A stretch of DNA of 64,000 nt from Streptomyces sp. Sge12. GTDB taxonomy: Bacteria > Actinomycetota > Actinomycetes > Streptomycetales > Streptomycetaceae. Within the stretch, counting starts at the first letter, position 1, and every line of letters begins with the position of its first letter. The notes beneath the pieces are model-generated. The model was not told the origin of the DNA. It saw nothing but the letters and a program-made list of their open reading frames with translations, and did no database searches. Location: positions 3,583,501 through 3,647,500 of the forward strand of contig NZ_CP020555.1 of NCBI RefSeq assembly GCF_002080455.1. Reading direction: 5' to 3'. Positions 1 through 8,156 of the stretch are shown here, piece by piece. A program made the translations under genes and the position numbers.

Positions 1-413
1 ATATCTTCGGCGTCCAGCTCGGCGGCTACCTGGTCGAATCCATCCAGGAGATCAGCGGCCTGACCGTCGAGGAAGAGGTCGTCGAGGTCCGCCAGGTCAG
101 CGCGGAGGGCAAGCAGATCATCCGCAAGCAGCCCGGCGCGCGCCAGGCGGGCGAGGTCACGATCACCCGGGGACTCGACAAGAGCAGCGAGTTCACCAAG
201 TGGATCAAGGAGACCCTGAACAACGGCGCCGTCGACACCGCTCGGCAGAACCTCACCATCGAGATCAAGGACTCCACGGGCGCCACCGTCCGCCGCATCC
301 AGCTGATGCAGGGCTGGGCCTCCAAGTGGGAGGGCCCCTCCCTGAAGGCCGGCGAGTCCGCCGCGGCCACCGAGTCCGTGACCATCGTGTTCGAGGAGAT
401 CATCGTCGAATGA
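1..413 (+). CDS. CIS inner tube protein (T4 gp19 / Afp1-like), 5' truncated
   Basis: The 136 readable residues (first full codon at 3) look like the C-terminal nine-tenths of a tail tube protein of the T4 gp19 / Afp1 family, which stacks into the inner tube of contractile injection particles. Family signs are the alternating beta pattern, the segment SSEFTKWIKETLNNG, and the closing strand ESVTIVFEEIIVE. Only about ten N-terminal residues are missing at the window edge, judging from usual lengths near 145. The stop overlaps the next start as ATGA, so the two are probably translationally coupled. A sheath gene would be expected just upstream. The family call is firm; the exact paralogue number is not assigned. 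Confidence 0.88.
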   Translation, partial: IFGVQLGGYLVESIQEISGLTVEEEVVEVRQVSAEGKQIIRKQPGARQAGEVTITRGLDKSSEFTKWIKETLNNGAVDTARQNLTIEIKDSTGATVRRIQLMQGWASKWEGPSLKAGESAAATESVTIVFEEIIVE

Positions 414-913
414 GGCGCCGTACGGTGACGGCGGGCAACCTGGAGGAGATCCTCCAGGTCACTGCGCCCGCGACGGCCCCGGAGCCGGCGGCCGCACCCG
501 CACCCCCGGCCGCCGCCGCTCCGGCGGGGCGCGAGGACCACGGACTGCGCACGGAGTTCGAGTTCGAGCTGCCGCGCGGATACGTCGACGAAGCGGGCAC
601 GGTGCACCGGCACGGCTCGATGCGCCTGGCCACCGCCCGCGACGAACTGCGCCCGCAGATCGACCTGCGGGTCAAGGAGAACCCGGCGTACCTGAGCGTG
701 GTGCTGCTCAGCCAGGTGATCACCCGGCTCGGCACCATCACCGACGTGCACGCCGGGATCGTGGAACGGATGTACGCGACCGACGTCGCGTTCCTCCAGG
801 ACTTCTACCGGCGCGTCAACAGCGAGGGGCACACCCGCGCGGCCGTCACCTGCCCGCACTGCGAAGGCGGTTTCGAGGTCGACCTCTCCGGTGGGCGCCT
901 GGGGGAATCGTGA
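410..913 (+). CDS. CIS-associated protein of unknown function with C-terminal CxxC
   Basis: This encodes 167 residues starting at the ATG that overlaps the tube stop. Residues about 15-45 are an Ala/Pro linker. The remainder is a compact domain (EFELPRGYVDEAGTVHRHG, then a helical stretch around YLSVVLLSQVITRLGTI) ending in CPHCEGGFEVD, a possible half metal site. Position directly after a tube gene resembles that of tail assembly proteins in phages, but I do not recognise the family beyond 'phage tail assembly-like protein in actinobacterial CIS clusters'. The next gene overlaps it by 4 bp, so the two may act together. Function is inferred from context only. Confidence 0.8.
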   Translation: MRRRTVTAGNLEEILQVTAPATAPEPAAAPAPPAAAAPAGREDHGLRTEFEFELPRGYVDEAGTVHRHGSMRLATARDELRPQIDLRVKENPAYLSVVLLSQVITRLGTITDVHAGIVERMYATDVAFLQDFYRRVNSEGHTRAAVTCPHCEGGFEVDLSGGRLGES

Positions 914-1068
914 CGTACGCCCTCCCCCGGCTCAGGGAGGAGATCGCGTACATCGCCTACCACTTCCACTGGCAACGCGACGAGATCCTCGACCTGACCC
1001 ACGGCGAGCGCCAGGAGTGGGTCAACGAGATAGCTCGCATCAACACCCGTGTGAACGAAGGCGGTTGA
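910..1068 (+). CDS. Small CIS cluster protein (DUF6760-like)
   Basis: This is a 52-residue protein starting at the GTG that overlaps the previous stop (GTGA). It is rich in aromatic and acidic residues: EEIAYIAYHFHWQRDEILDLTHGERQEWVNEI spans most of it, written here in two parts as EEIAYIAYHFHWQRDEI and LDLTHGERQEWVNEI. It has the look of the DUF6760 family that I associate with CIS loci, and of the short downstream partner of a tail assembly gene pair. It has no signal peptide or membrane segment and is predicted to be all helical. It could be a chaperone or a small structural peptide; the sequence does not decide this. Confidence 0.75.
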   Translation: MTYALPRLREEIAYIAYHFHWQRDEILDLTHGERQEWVNEIARINTRVNEGG

Positions 1069-1072
1069 ACGC

Positions 1073-4000
1073 ATGGCATGGCGGGACAGGCTGCGTCGGC
1101 GCACCGCCGTGCCGGATTCCGCGACCCCGGCCGCGGCCGCGGCGCCGGAGGCCTCGCGCGGCACGACTGCCGTACGGGACGGGGCCGTGCAGGGCGGGGC
1201 CGTGCCCGGCGACTGGGACGGCGGCTGGCGCATGACGGCGCCGCCCGCACTGACCGTCGCCCGCGCGGCGATCGGTGTCAGCGACGGACTCGCGTTCCGG
1301 TCGGGCCTGGCCGCGTGGCGCGATCCGTCGTTCGACACCGGGCTCGCCCACGCCCTGCTGCCGTCCGCCCCGGCGGGCCTCGTACGCGGGGTCACCCGCC
1401 CCGCCGGTCCGCGCAGCGGCCCCGGCGGCGGCGGCCCACTGCTGCTGCGGGCGCTGCACCGGCCGCACGAGGAGGAGCCGTCCCCGGCTCCGGGTGCGTC
1501 ACGGACGGCCGAGGCCCCGCAGATCTCGGGCCGGGTACGACCCGGCTCCCCGAAGTCCCCCGCGCCCGGCACCACGCCGTCCCGACCGGGCGGTCCGGCC
1601 GGGCCCGACCCGGTCGTCGCCCGCGGCGGCGCTCCCGCGCACCCCGCAGCCGTACTCGGCACGCCGGCTCCCGCCGTACAGCGGGCCGCGGCCGGCCCCG
1701 CCGCGACCGTCGGCCCCGCGCCGGCGCCTGCGCGGTTCCCGGTGGTCCGCCGGATCGCGGTGGTCCCCGACGCATCGCGGAGCCGGGGAACGTCCGCCGG
1801 GGGTGCCGTCCCGTCCCGCTCCGGTCCGCCGCCCGTCCAGCGGTCCGCGACCGCTCCTGCGACCGCGCCCCGCGCCGCCACGGACTCCGGCACCCCCGTG
1901 GTCCGGCCGCGCGCCGTCGGCCGCACGCTGACCGTCGCCCGGGTGCCTGCCACTCCCGGGCGCCGCATACCCGCCCTCCGCCCGGCCCCCGGCCCCGTGC
2001 ACACGCCCACGGCCGCCCCGGCCGCACCCGTACAGCGGGCGGGCGCCCGCGCACCGCTCGGCAGCACGCCCGGCACCGAACTGCCGCCCACGGCACCGCC
2101 GTCGGACCACCCCGCCGCGCCCCCGATGTCCACCCCGGCCATGCCGGTGGTCCAGCGCCAGGCGGAGCAGGCGGCCGCCGGCGCCACCACACCCGACCGC
2201 AGTGGGGCGCAGCCCTCCCCGCAGCACCGCCCGGAGAAGCCCGCCACGGGCGCCCCGGCACCGGTGCAGCGTGCGGAGAGCCGTCCGCCGCTCAGCATGC
2301 CGGTCACCGAACTGCCCTCCCCGGCCGCGCCTTCGGACCACCCCGCTCCGGCCCCGGCATCCACCCCGGCCATGCCCATCGTCCAGCGCCAGACGGAGCA
2401 GGCGGCCGCCGGCGCCGCCACACCCGACGGCAGTGGCGCGCAGCACCGCCCGGAGAAGCCCGCCCCGGGCGCCCCGGCACCGGTGCAGCGTGCGGAGAGC
2501 CGTCCGCCACTCGGCGCCCCTGTCACCGAGCTGCCGCCCACGGCCACGCCTTCGGGCCATCCCGCCCCGGCCGCCGCGCCCACCCCGGCCATGCCGGTGG
2601 TCCAGCGCCAGGCGGAGCAGGCGGCCGAAGCCGCCGCCACCACCACGGGCAACCGTCCGCCTGTCACCACCACCGCCGACCCCGGCGGCAAAGACCCCCG
2701 GCACCCTGCCCCGGGCGCCCCGGCGCCCGTGCAGCGTGCGGAGAGCCGTCCGCCACTCGTCATGCCGGTCACCGACGTGCCCTCCCCGGCCGCCACGCCT
2801 TCGGGCCGTCCCACCCCGGCCATGCCCGTCGTCCAGCGCCAGGCAGAGCCGACGGCCGCCGGCGCCGCCACACCCGCGCAGCCCGCCCCGCAGCAGCGCA
2901 CGGAAAGCCGTCCGCCGCTCGGCGCCCATGCCGCCGAACAGCCGCCCACAGCAGCGCCGTCGAGCCACCCCGTCGCGGCACCCGCGCCCACCCCGGCCAT
3001 GCCCGTCGTCCAGCGCCAGGCCGAGCCCTCCGCCGACCCGGGCACGCCTGCGCGGGCGCCTCGCACCGAACCGTCCGCCGCGGGCGGCACTGGCGGCCCC
3101 GAGCCCGTGCGGCGTACGAGGACCCGCGCACCGCTCGGAGCGCCGCTCACCGAACTGCCCGCCACGGCCGTGCCGTCGGGGCGCCCGGCAGCGACTCCCC
3201 CGACCACCCCGGCGATGCCCGTCGTCCAGCGCCAGGCGGAGCCCGCGGCCGAGGGCGCCGCCGCTCCCGGCAGTGCCGGGCCCGGGGCGACCCGCGGGTC
3301 CACGCCCCGGGTCCGTACCGGCCTGGGGGCGCCGCTGCCCGCGCTGCCGCCGAGTGCCGCGCCGCCGGCTTCCGCCTCGTCCCGGGCCCGGGCGGCCCGG
3401 CCCGGCTCCCCCGCCGACGTACAGCGCGCAGCCGCGCCCGGTGCGCCGTCGGGGCGGCCGGGTCACGCACCCGTGCTCGGGGCAGGCCCTGCCGCCCCGC
3501 GCGCCCTCCGAACCGGCGGCCCCGGTGCACCCCCCGGGGCCGCCCACCCGGTGCCGCCCGTCGTCGCCCGGCCGGTCGTCGCCCGGGCGGTCACCGGCCC
3601 GGGCATGGCCCCGCAGCCCGCCGCGCACCGCACCCTCCAGCTCCTGGCGGCCCGGCCCCTGCCCCTCGGCACCCGTGACATGGGGAGCGCCGCCGCCCCC
3701 GCCGCCGCCCGCCCGGCGGGCCGTCCCGTGGTCCCGGCCCGCTGGCCCACCCCGGCGGCCGCACCGCAACAGGTCCAGCGGGCCGCGGTCGACGGGCCGC
3801 GCCCGGTGGCCCCGCACGCCGTGCATGCCGTGCATGCCGTACGTGCCGTGCGCCCCGCGCCGCCCGCGAAGGCCGCGTCCCTCCCGGTGACCGGCCCGCA
3901 CGCACCGCCGCTCGTGGTCCGGCCAGCGCCGGCCACCCCGTCGGCGCAGCCCGTACCCGTCGTGCGCCCCGGGACACCGTCCCCCGTACCTCCGCCGCCC

Positions 4001-4264
4001 GTGCAGCGCGCCCCGGCCGGGCCCCGGACCGGCCCCGGACCGGCCGTGAGCTCCGGGCCCCCGCCCGGGGGCACCCGGACCGCCCCGCCCGACCGGCGCG
4101 CGACACCGGCAACGGCAGCGGCAGCGGCGCCGGCGCACCAGGTCCCCGACTCCGACCTGGACGATCTGGCACGCCGCCTGCTGGATCCGGTCTCCCGGCT
4201 GCTGCGCACCGAGTTGCGGCGCGGCCGGGAACGCGCGGGCCGGCCCTTCGACGGCCGCCGCTGA
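1073..4264 (+). CDS. Giant Pro/Ala-rich repeat protein of the CIS operon
   Basis: This encodes 1,063 residues starting 5 nt after the preceding stop. The N-terminal 100 residues look folded (WDGGWRMTAPPALTVARAAI, then GVSDGLAFRSGLAAWRDPSF). The middle is low-complexity Pro/Ala/Arg sequence with about six copies of a 60-80-residue unit containing TPAMPVVQRQAE and PVQRAESRPPL. The last 35 residues are a charged amphipathic helix (LDDLARRLLDPVSRLLRTEL). There is no signal peptide or TM segment. Extended proteins of this type sit among structural genes in actinobacterial CIS clusters; a scaffold, length-measuring or cargo-related role is possible but unproven. Long open frames on the opposite strand here are GC-skew shadows. 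Confidence 0.85.
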   Translation: MAWRDRLRRRTAVPDSATPAAAAAPEASRGTTAVRDGAVQGGAVPGDWDGGWRMTAPPALTVARAAIGVSDGLAFRSGLAAWRDPSFDTGLAHALLPSAPAGLVRGVTRPAGPRSGPGGGGPLLLRALHRPHEEEPSPAPGASRTAEAPQISGRVRPGSPKSPAPGTTPSRPGGPAGPDPVVARGGAPAHPAAVLGTPAPAVQRAAAGPAATVGPAPAPARFPVVRRIAVVPDASRSRGTSAGGAVPSRSGPPPVQRSATAPATAPRAATDSGTPVVRPRAVGRTLTVARVPATPGRRIPALRPAPGPVHTPTAAPAAPVQRAGARAPLGSTPGTELPPTAPPSDHPAAPPMSTPAMPVVQRQAEQAAAGATTPDRSGAQPSPQHRPEKPATGAPAPVQRAESRPPLSMPVTELPSPAAPSDHPAPAPASTPAMPIVQRQTEQAAAGAATPDGSGAQHRPEKPAPGAPAPVQRAESRPPLGAPVTELPPTATPSGHPAPAAAPTPAMPVVQRQAEQAAEAAATTTGNRPPVTTTADPGGKDPRHPAPGAPAPVQRAESRPPLVMPVTDVPSPAATPSGRPTPAMPVVQRQAEPTAAGAATPAQPAPQQRTESRPPLGAHAAEQPPTAAPSSHPVAAPAPTPAMPVVQRQAEPSADPGTPARAPRTEPSAAGGTGGPEPVRRTRTRAPLGAPLTELPATAVPSGRPAATPPTTPAMPVVQRQAEPAAEGAAAPGSAGPGATRGSTPRVRTGLGAPLPALPPSAAPPASASSRARAARPGSPADVQRAAAPGAPSGRPGHAPVLGAGPAAPRALRTGGPGAPPGAAHPVPPVVARPVVARAVTGPGMAPQPAAHRTLQLLAARPLPLGTRDMGSAAAPAAARPAGRPVVPARWPTPAAAPQQVQRAAVDGPRPVAPHAVHAVHAVRAVRPAPPAKAASLPVTGPHAPPLVVRPAPATPSAQPVPVVRPGTPSPVPPPPVQRAPAGPRTGPGPAVSSGPPPGGTRTAPPDRRATPATAAAAAPAHQVPDSDLDDLARRLLDPVSRLLRTELRRGRERAGRPFDGRR
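2020..3290 (+). repeat. In-frame degenerate repeats encoding VQR-containing units
   Basis: About six imperfect copies of a roughly 180-250 bp unit lie within the Pro-rich CIS gene. Units begin near 2027, 2262, 2478, 2727, 2898 and 3115. Each encodes (P)VQRAESRPPLG..VTELP.., then TPAMPVVQRQAE. Spacing varies because the Pro/Ala spacers differ in length, so the array has grown by unequal exchange and then drifted. The best conserved peptide is TPAMPVVQRQAE. Confidence 0.85.
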
Positions 4265-4298
4265 GAACGCGTACGAACGAGAAACGGACGACGGACCC

Positions 4299-4724
4299 AT
4301 GACGGACAACATCTTCGCCACCAGCGTGTTCTTCCGGCTGGCCATCGGCGGCAACGACCTGGGCGCCTTCCACACCTGCGCCGGCATGGGCGCCGAGGTC
4401 GAGATGGAGAGCTACGCCGAGGGCGGCAACAACGGCTTCACCTGGCAGCTGCCGGGCCGCGTGACCTGGTCGAACATCACCCTGACCCGGCCCGTGACCG
4501 CGGACACGGCGAAGATCGGCCGCTGGCTGGACGAGACGCTGCGGCGGGTCGAGCCCAAGGACGGGGAGATCGTGGCGCTGCGGCCCGATCTGAGCCGGAT
4601 CATCAGCTGGCAGGTGTTCGGGATCGTCCCGGTCCGCTGGCAGGGTCCGTCCTTCGACCCCGCCAACTCCGCCGCGGCGGTGGAGACGTTGGAGATCGCC
4701 CACCAAGGGCTGCTGCCCAGCTGA
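4299..4724 (+). CDS. CIS tube protein, second paralogue (T4 gp19 / Afp5-like)
   Basis: This encodes 141 residues of the tail tube family: MTDNIFATSVFFRLAIGGND opens it, followed by AFHTCAGMGAEVEMESYAEG and the tube-fold core NNGFTWQLPGRVTWSNITLT. Length is normal. In Afp/PVC-type particles a second, diverged tube protein forms the ring joining the tube to the spike complex, and the position just before the LysM and VgrG-like genes fits that role. The start is the ATG at 4299, 34 nt after the stop of the repeat gene. It is clearly a paralogue of the truncated gene at the window's left edge. Confidence 0.9.
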   Translation: MTDNIFATSVFFRLAIGGNDLGAFHTCAGMGAEVEMESYAEGGNNGFTWQLPGRVTWSNITLTRPVTADTAKIGRWLDETLRRVEPKDGEIVALRPDLSRIISWQVFGIVPVRWQGPSFDPANSAAAVETLEIAHQGLLPS

Positions 4725-4825
4725 CCCCCGGGCACCCCGCCCGGCTCAGGCCCCCGGCCCCGGCCCCGCCCGCCCCGTACTCGTCCTCCCGCACCTCCCC
4801 GCCCGCCCTCGAAGGGAACCCCGCC

Positions 4826-5551
4826 ATGGCCTCATCGGCACGCGCCAGCCGCGCCCGGGCCCAGCTCACCCTCAAGGAGCCGCCGGCCTCGGTCGGGGCC
4901 AAGCCGGGCGGGGTGCTCGCGAAGCTCGACCTCCAGTTCAACCCGTCGACCCTGCAGCTGGGCAAGACCACCGAGTGGCGGCGCTCCCCGTCCCGGATGG
5001 CCGGGCAGTCGGCGCTGCCCGAGTTCGTGGGCAGCGGTCCGCGCACCCTGAGCCTCGAGGTGTTCCTGGACGCGACCGCCACCCACGACAACTCGGTGGA
5101 GCAGGCGGTGGAGAAGCTGATGAAGGCGTGCGTACCGACCCCGGCCAGCCTCGGCCGCAAGAAGCCGGCGAGCCCCTGGGTGCGCTTCGAATGGGGCAGC
5201 GCGCGGACCACGTCCTTCGACGGGGTCCTGTCGAACCTCTCGGTGTCGTACACGCTCTTCGACGTGGACGGGAAACCGCTGCGGGCCACCTGTTCGCTGT
5301 CCATCGAGGAGGCGAGCGTCGACCCGCCGGGCCAGAACCCGACCTCCGGTTCACGGACCGCCCGCAGCACGCACATCGTCGTGGCGGGCGACAGCCTGGC
5401 GATGCTCGCCTGGCGCGAGTACGGCGACGCGACGGCCTGGCGGGTCATCGCGGAGGCCAACGGCATAGACGACCCGATGGCTCTCGTCCCCGGCACCGAG
5501 ATCGTGGTGCCGGGCACGCAGGACCAGCACGGCGAGGAGGAGCAGCGGTGA
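4826..5551 (+). CDS. CIS tube-initiator with LysM domain (Afp7 / gp53-like)
   Basis: This encodes 241 residues. The N-terminal three-quarters match the CIS tube-initiator region (KLDLQFNPSTLQLGKTTEW, then LSLEVFLDATATHDNSVEQAV). Residues about 180-232 are a LysM module: STHIVVAGDSLAMLAWREYG, then IAEANGIDDPMALVPGTEIV. In Afp-like particles this protein sits on the spike hub; the LysM is used structurally there rather than for wall binding. The gene has a purine-rich GAAGGGA about 10 nt before the ATG, and its stop overlaps the following GTG start by 4 bp, indicating coupling with the spike gene. Confidence 0.88.
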   Translation: MASSARASRARAQLTLKEPPASVGAKPGGVLAKLDLQFNPSTLQLGKTTEWRRSPSRMAGQSALPEFVGSGPRTLSLEVFLDATATHDNSVEQAVEKLMKACVPTPASLGRKKPASPWVRFEWGSARTTSFDGVLSNLSVSYTLFDVDGKPLRATCSLSIEEASVDPPGQNPTSGSRTARSTHIVVAGDSLAMLAWREYGDATAWRVIAEANGIDDPMALVPGTEIVVPGTQDQHGEEEQR

Positions 5552-7365
5552 GCGGGTCCGAGCCCGGAGGCCGGTCGTTCGCGGCCGACCCGATCGTGGA
5601 GGCCCCCGGCGAACTGCCCCAGATCTGGGCGGCACAACTGGTGAGCTGCGTGGTGGACGAGAACGTCGGCCTGCCGGACACGGCCGTCCTCACCTACCGC
5701 GACCCCGACCACGAGTTCCTGCGCGCCACCGGCATCACCATCGGCTCCCCGCTGCGGGTGTCGGTGATGACCGTAAAGGGACAGGCGCGGGAGCGGCTGT
5801 TCAACGGCGAGGTCACGGCCCTGGAGATCGACCGGGACCGCACCGGATCGTTCACCGTCGTCCGTGCCTACTCCAAGGCGCACCGCCTCCAGCGCGGCCG
5901 CAAGGTCGTGGCGTACCGGAACATGACGGCCGCCGCCATCGTCCGCAAGGTGGCCGCCGGAGCGGGGCTCTCCGTCGGGAAGGTGGAGGCCGCGCCGGTC
6001 ACCTACAAGCAGCTGTCCCAGGCGAACGTCTCCGACTGGGACTTCCTGCAGTACCTCGCGGGCGAGAGCGGCGCCCAGGTGCGCGTCGACGACCAGGGGC
6101 TTCTCCAGTTCACCCGGCCCGTGAAGGCGTCCGGGGCGCCCGCCCCGTCGACGTCGGCCGTGCGCAACCCGCTGGTCCTGGAGTACGGGCGGAACCTCCT
6201 CGCCCTGCGGGCCGCACTGTCGGCCGCCGACGGCTCGTCCACCGTGCAGGTCCGCGGCTGGGACGTGACCACGAAGCGGCCGCTGGTCGCCCAGCAGCCG
6301 TCGGTGGTCAGCGACACGGTGGTGCCGGGTCTCAGCCCCGCGCTGGCCGCCCGCTTCGGCAAGTCGGCCGTGGCCGTCACCGACACCCCGTACCGGACGC
6401 AGGCCGAGACCACGGCGGTCGCGAAGGCGGCGGCGGACCGGATCAGCTCCGGTTTCGGCGAGCTGGAGGCGGTGGCCGAGGGGAACCCGCTGCTGCGCGC
6501 GGGCAAGGCGGTGGCCCTCGGCAACGTGGGACAGGCGTTCTCCGGCCGGTACACGGCCACGGCGGTGCAGCACGTCCTGGAGCCGCACGGCGGCTACCGC
6601 ACCACCGTGTGGGTCAGCTCCAGCCCGGACCGCTCCCTCGCCGGCCTGGTGACCGGCGCCAACGCGCCGGGCCGCGGGCCGCGCATCCCGGGACTGGCGA
6701 TCGGCGTGGTGACGGACGTGCGCGAGCCGAACGGCTCCGAACGCGGCGCGGTGCGGCTGAAGTTCCCCTGGCTGGACGACACCTACGTCAGCGACTGGGT
6801 GCGTACCGTCCAGTGGGGCGGCAAGGGCGGCGGCGGTGTGGTGAGCCCCGAGGTCAACGACGAGGTGCTCGTCGGGTTCGAGCAGGGCCTGCTCGACAGC
6901 CCGTACGTGCTCGGCGGGCTCTACAACGGCGTGGACCAGCCCTCACCGCACGACGTGCCGCTCATCGACAAGACCAGCGGAAAGGTCAACCGCCGCTCGG
7001 TGGTGTCGCGTTCGGGCCACCGCGTGGAACTGCTGGACGCGGCGGCCCCCGGACCCTCCGGGCTGCGCCTGGTGACCGGGGACGAGCGCCTCGAAGTACG
7101 CATGGACGACCGCCGGGACCGCATCGAGCTCACCGTGTACGCGGGGCGGGGGCGGCCGCTGACCTCCGTCGTCCTGGACAAGGCCGGCATCACGCTGGAC
7201 GCCGGCAAGGGCAGCGTGAAGGTGTCCGGCCGCCAGGTGGACATCGACGGCACCGCCGGGGTCAGCATCGGCGGCCGGTCGGTGAAGGTGAACGGAACCA
7301 CGGACGTCACCGTCAACGGCGGCCTGCTCGCCGTCCTCAAGGCCCGGCTCATCCGGATCAACTGA
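5548..7365 (+). CDS. VgrG-like baseplate hub/spike protein (Afp8-like)
   Basis: This encodes 605 residues starting at the GTG overlapping the LysM gene stop; a longer open frame upstream is read-through. The first half is the gp27/GPD hub fold (AAAIVRKVAAGAGLSVGKVE, then SQANVSDWDFLQYLAGESGA). Residues about 370-470 are the gp5/VgrG OB-fold (LAIGVVTDVREPNGSERGAV, KFPWLDDTYVSDWVRTVQWG). The C-terminus alternates short strands (VKVNGTTDVTVNGGLLAVL), fitting a spike beta-prism. The protein forms the central puncturing device and docks the PAAR tip encoded next. No C-terminal toxin domain is visible. Confidence 0.92.
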   Translation: MSGSEPGGRSFAADPIVEAPGELPQIWAAQLVSCVVDENVGLPDTAVLTYRDPDHEFLRATGITIGSPLRVSVMTVKGQARERLFNGEVTALEIDRDRTGSFTVVRAYSKAHRLQRGRKVVAYRNMTAAAIVRKVAAGAGLSVGKVEAAPVTYKQLSQANVSDWDFLQYLAGESGAQVRVDDQGLLQFTRPVKASGAPAPSTSAVRNPLVLEYGRNLLALRAALSAADGSSTVQVRGWDVTTKRPLVAQQPSVVSDTVVPGLSPALAARFGKSAVAVTDTPYRTQAETTAVAKAAADRISSGFGELEAVAEGNPLLRAGKAVALGNVGQAFSGRYTATAVQHVLEPHGGYRTTVWVSSSPDRSLAGLVTGANAPGRGPRIPGLAIGVVTDVREPNGSERGAVRLKFPWLDDTYVSDWVRTVQWGGKGGGGVVSPEVNDEVLVGFEQGLLDSPYVLGGLYNGVDQPSPHDVPLIDKTSGKVNRRSVVSRSGHRVELLDAAAPGPSGLRLVTGDERLEVRMDDRRDRIELTVYAGRGRPLTSVVLDKAGITLDAGKGSVKVSGRQVDIDGTAGVSIGGRSVKVNGTTDVTVNGGLLAVLKARLIRIN

Positions 7366-7416
7366 CCCCCACCCCGACCTGCCCGGACCACGACCGTCTT
7401 CTGCGAGGAGAACCCG

Positions 7417-7734
7417 ATGCCAGCCGCCGCCCGTACCGGCGACCCCACCAACCACGGTGGCCGGCTCGCCACGCCGCCGCCCGGCGCCGCCGCGGCGGTG
7501 GCGACGGTGCTGATCGGCGGCCTGCCCGCCGCCGTCGTGGGCAGCCTGCACGTCTGCGTGGTCCCGCCGCACGCGGCCCTCGGCCCCGGCAACGTGATCA
7601 TGCCCAATCCGGCCGCCCTCGCCACGGGCACGGTGCTCATCGGCGGGCTGCCCGCGGCGCGGGCCCGCGATCAGACCTCCTGCGGCGCGATGGTCCTGAC
7701 CGGCGCCCCGACCGTCCTGATCGGCGGTGTGTGA
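7417..7734 (+). CDS. PAAR-domain spike tip protein (Afp10-like)
   Basis: This encodes 105 residues that form little more than one PAAR domain: MPAAARTGDPTNHGG at the start, a central VCVVPPH-like segment (LHVCVVPPHAALGPG), and SCGAMVLTGAPTVLIGGV at the end. Such proteins cap the VgrG-type spike with a metal-stabilised cone. The start has GAGGAGAA about 5 nt upstream. The stop overlaps the next ATG (TGATG). There is no extension that would mark it as an effector carrier in its own right. Confidence 0.9.
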   Translation: MPAAARTGDPTNHGGRLATPPPGAAAAVATVLIGGLPAAVVGSLHVCVVPPHAALGPGNVIMPNPAALATGTVLIGGLPAARARDQTSCGAMVLTGAPTVLIGGV

Positions 7735-8156
7735 TGAGCGAACGGTTCATCGGGCGCGGCTGGGCGTTCCCCCTGCGGGTCGGGCCGACCGGCGGCATCG
7801 CCATGGTCGAGCGGGAACGGGAACTCGAAGAAGCCATCCGGCTGGTCCTGGGCACCGCTCCGGGCGAGCGGCCGATGCGGCCCGAATTCGGCTGCGGCAT
7901 CCACGAGTACGTCTTCGCCCCCGGCGACGGCGACACCGCCGGGCGGGTCGCCCAGCAGGTGCGCGAGGCCCTGGAGCGCTGGGAGCCCCGGATCGCGGTG
8001 GACGAGGTCGTCGTGGCCTTCGACGCCGTGGACGCGGGCACCCTCTACATCGATGTGCACTACACGGTGCGCACCACCAACGACCGGCGCAACCTGGTCT
8101 TCCCCTTCTACACGATCCCCTCCGAGGAGGGGGCCGAGGAAATGGTCGCGGACTGA
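7734..8156 (+). CDS. Baseplate wedge protein, GPW/gp25 family (Afp9-like)
   Basis: This encodes 140 residues with the gp25 lysozyme-like fold: GRGWAFPLRVGPTGGIAMV, then EEAIRLVLGTAPGERPMRPE and FGCGIHEYVFAP. The EFGCG motif in the form PEFGCGIHEYVF is the family signature, involved in core-bundle contacts and sheath initiation in T4-like baseplates. The start overlaps the PAAR stop, and its own TGA overlaps the next ATG, so translation of PAAR, gp25 and gpJ-like proteins is probably coupled. Length is normal for the family. Confidence 0.92.
   Translation: MSERFIGRGWAFPLRVGPTGGIAMVERERELEEAIRLVLGTAPGERPMRPEFGCGIHEYVFAPGDGDTAGRVAQQVREALERWEPRIAVDEVVVAFDAVDAGTLYIDVHYTVRTTNDRRNLVFPFYTIPSEEGAEEMVAD

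Noticed and set aside
2020..3290. Repeat array considered as CRISPR
   Set aside because: Units are in-frame coding repeats of unequal length with no unique spacers and no cas genes.
805..4387. Long open frames on the - strand opposite the Pro-rich CIS gene
   Set aside because: They are Gly/Ala/Arg/Trp repeats mirroring the Pro/Ala repeats, with the third-position GC bias belonging to the + strand gene.
4975..5547. Upstream extension of the VgrG-like gene
   Set aside because: That phase lies over the LysM gene and its sequence lacks hub features; the GTG overlapping the LysM stop is the sensible start.
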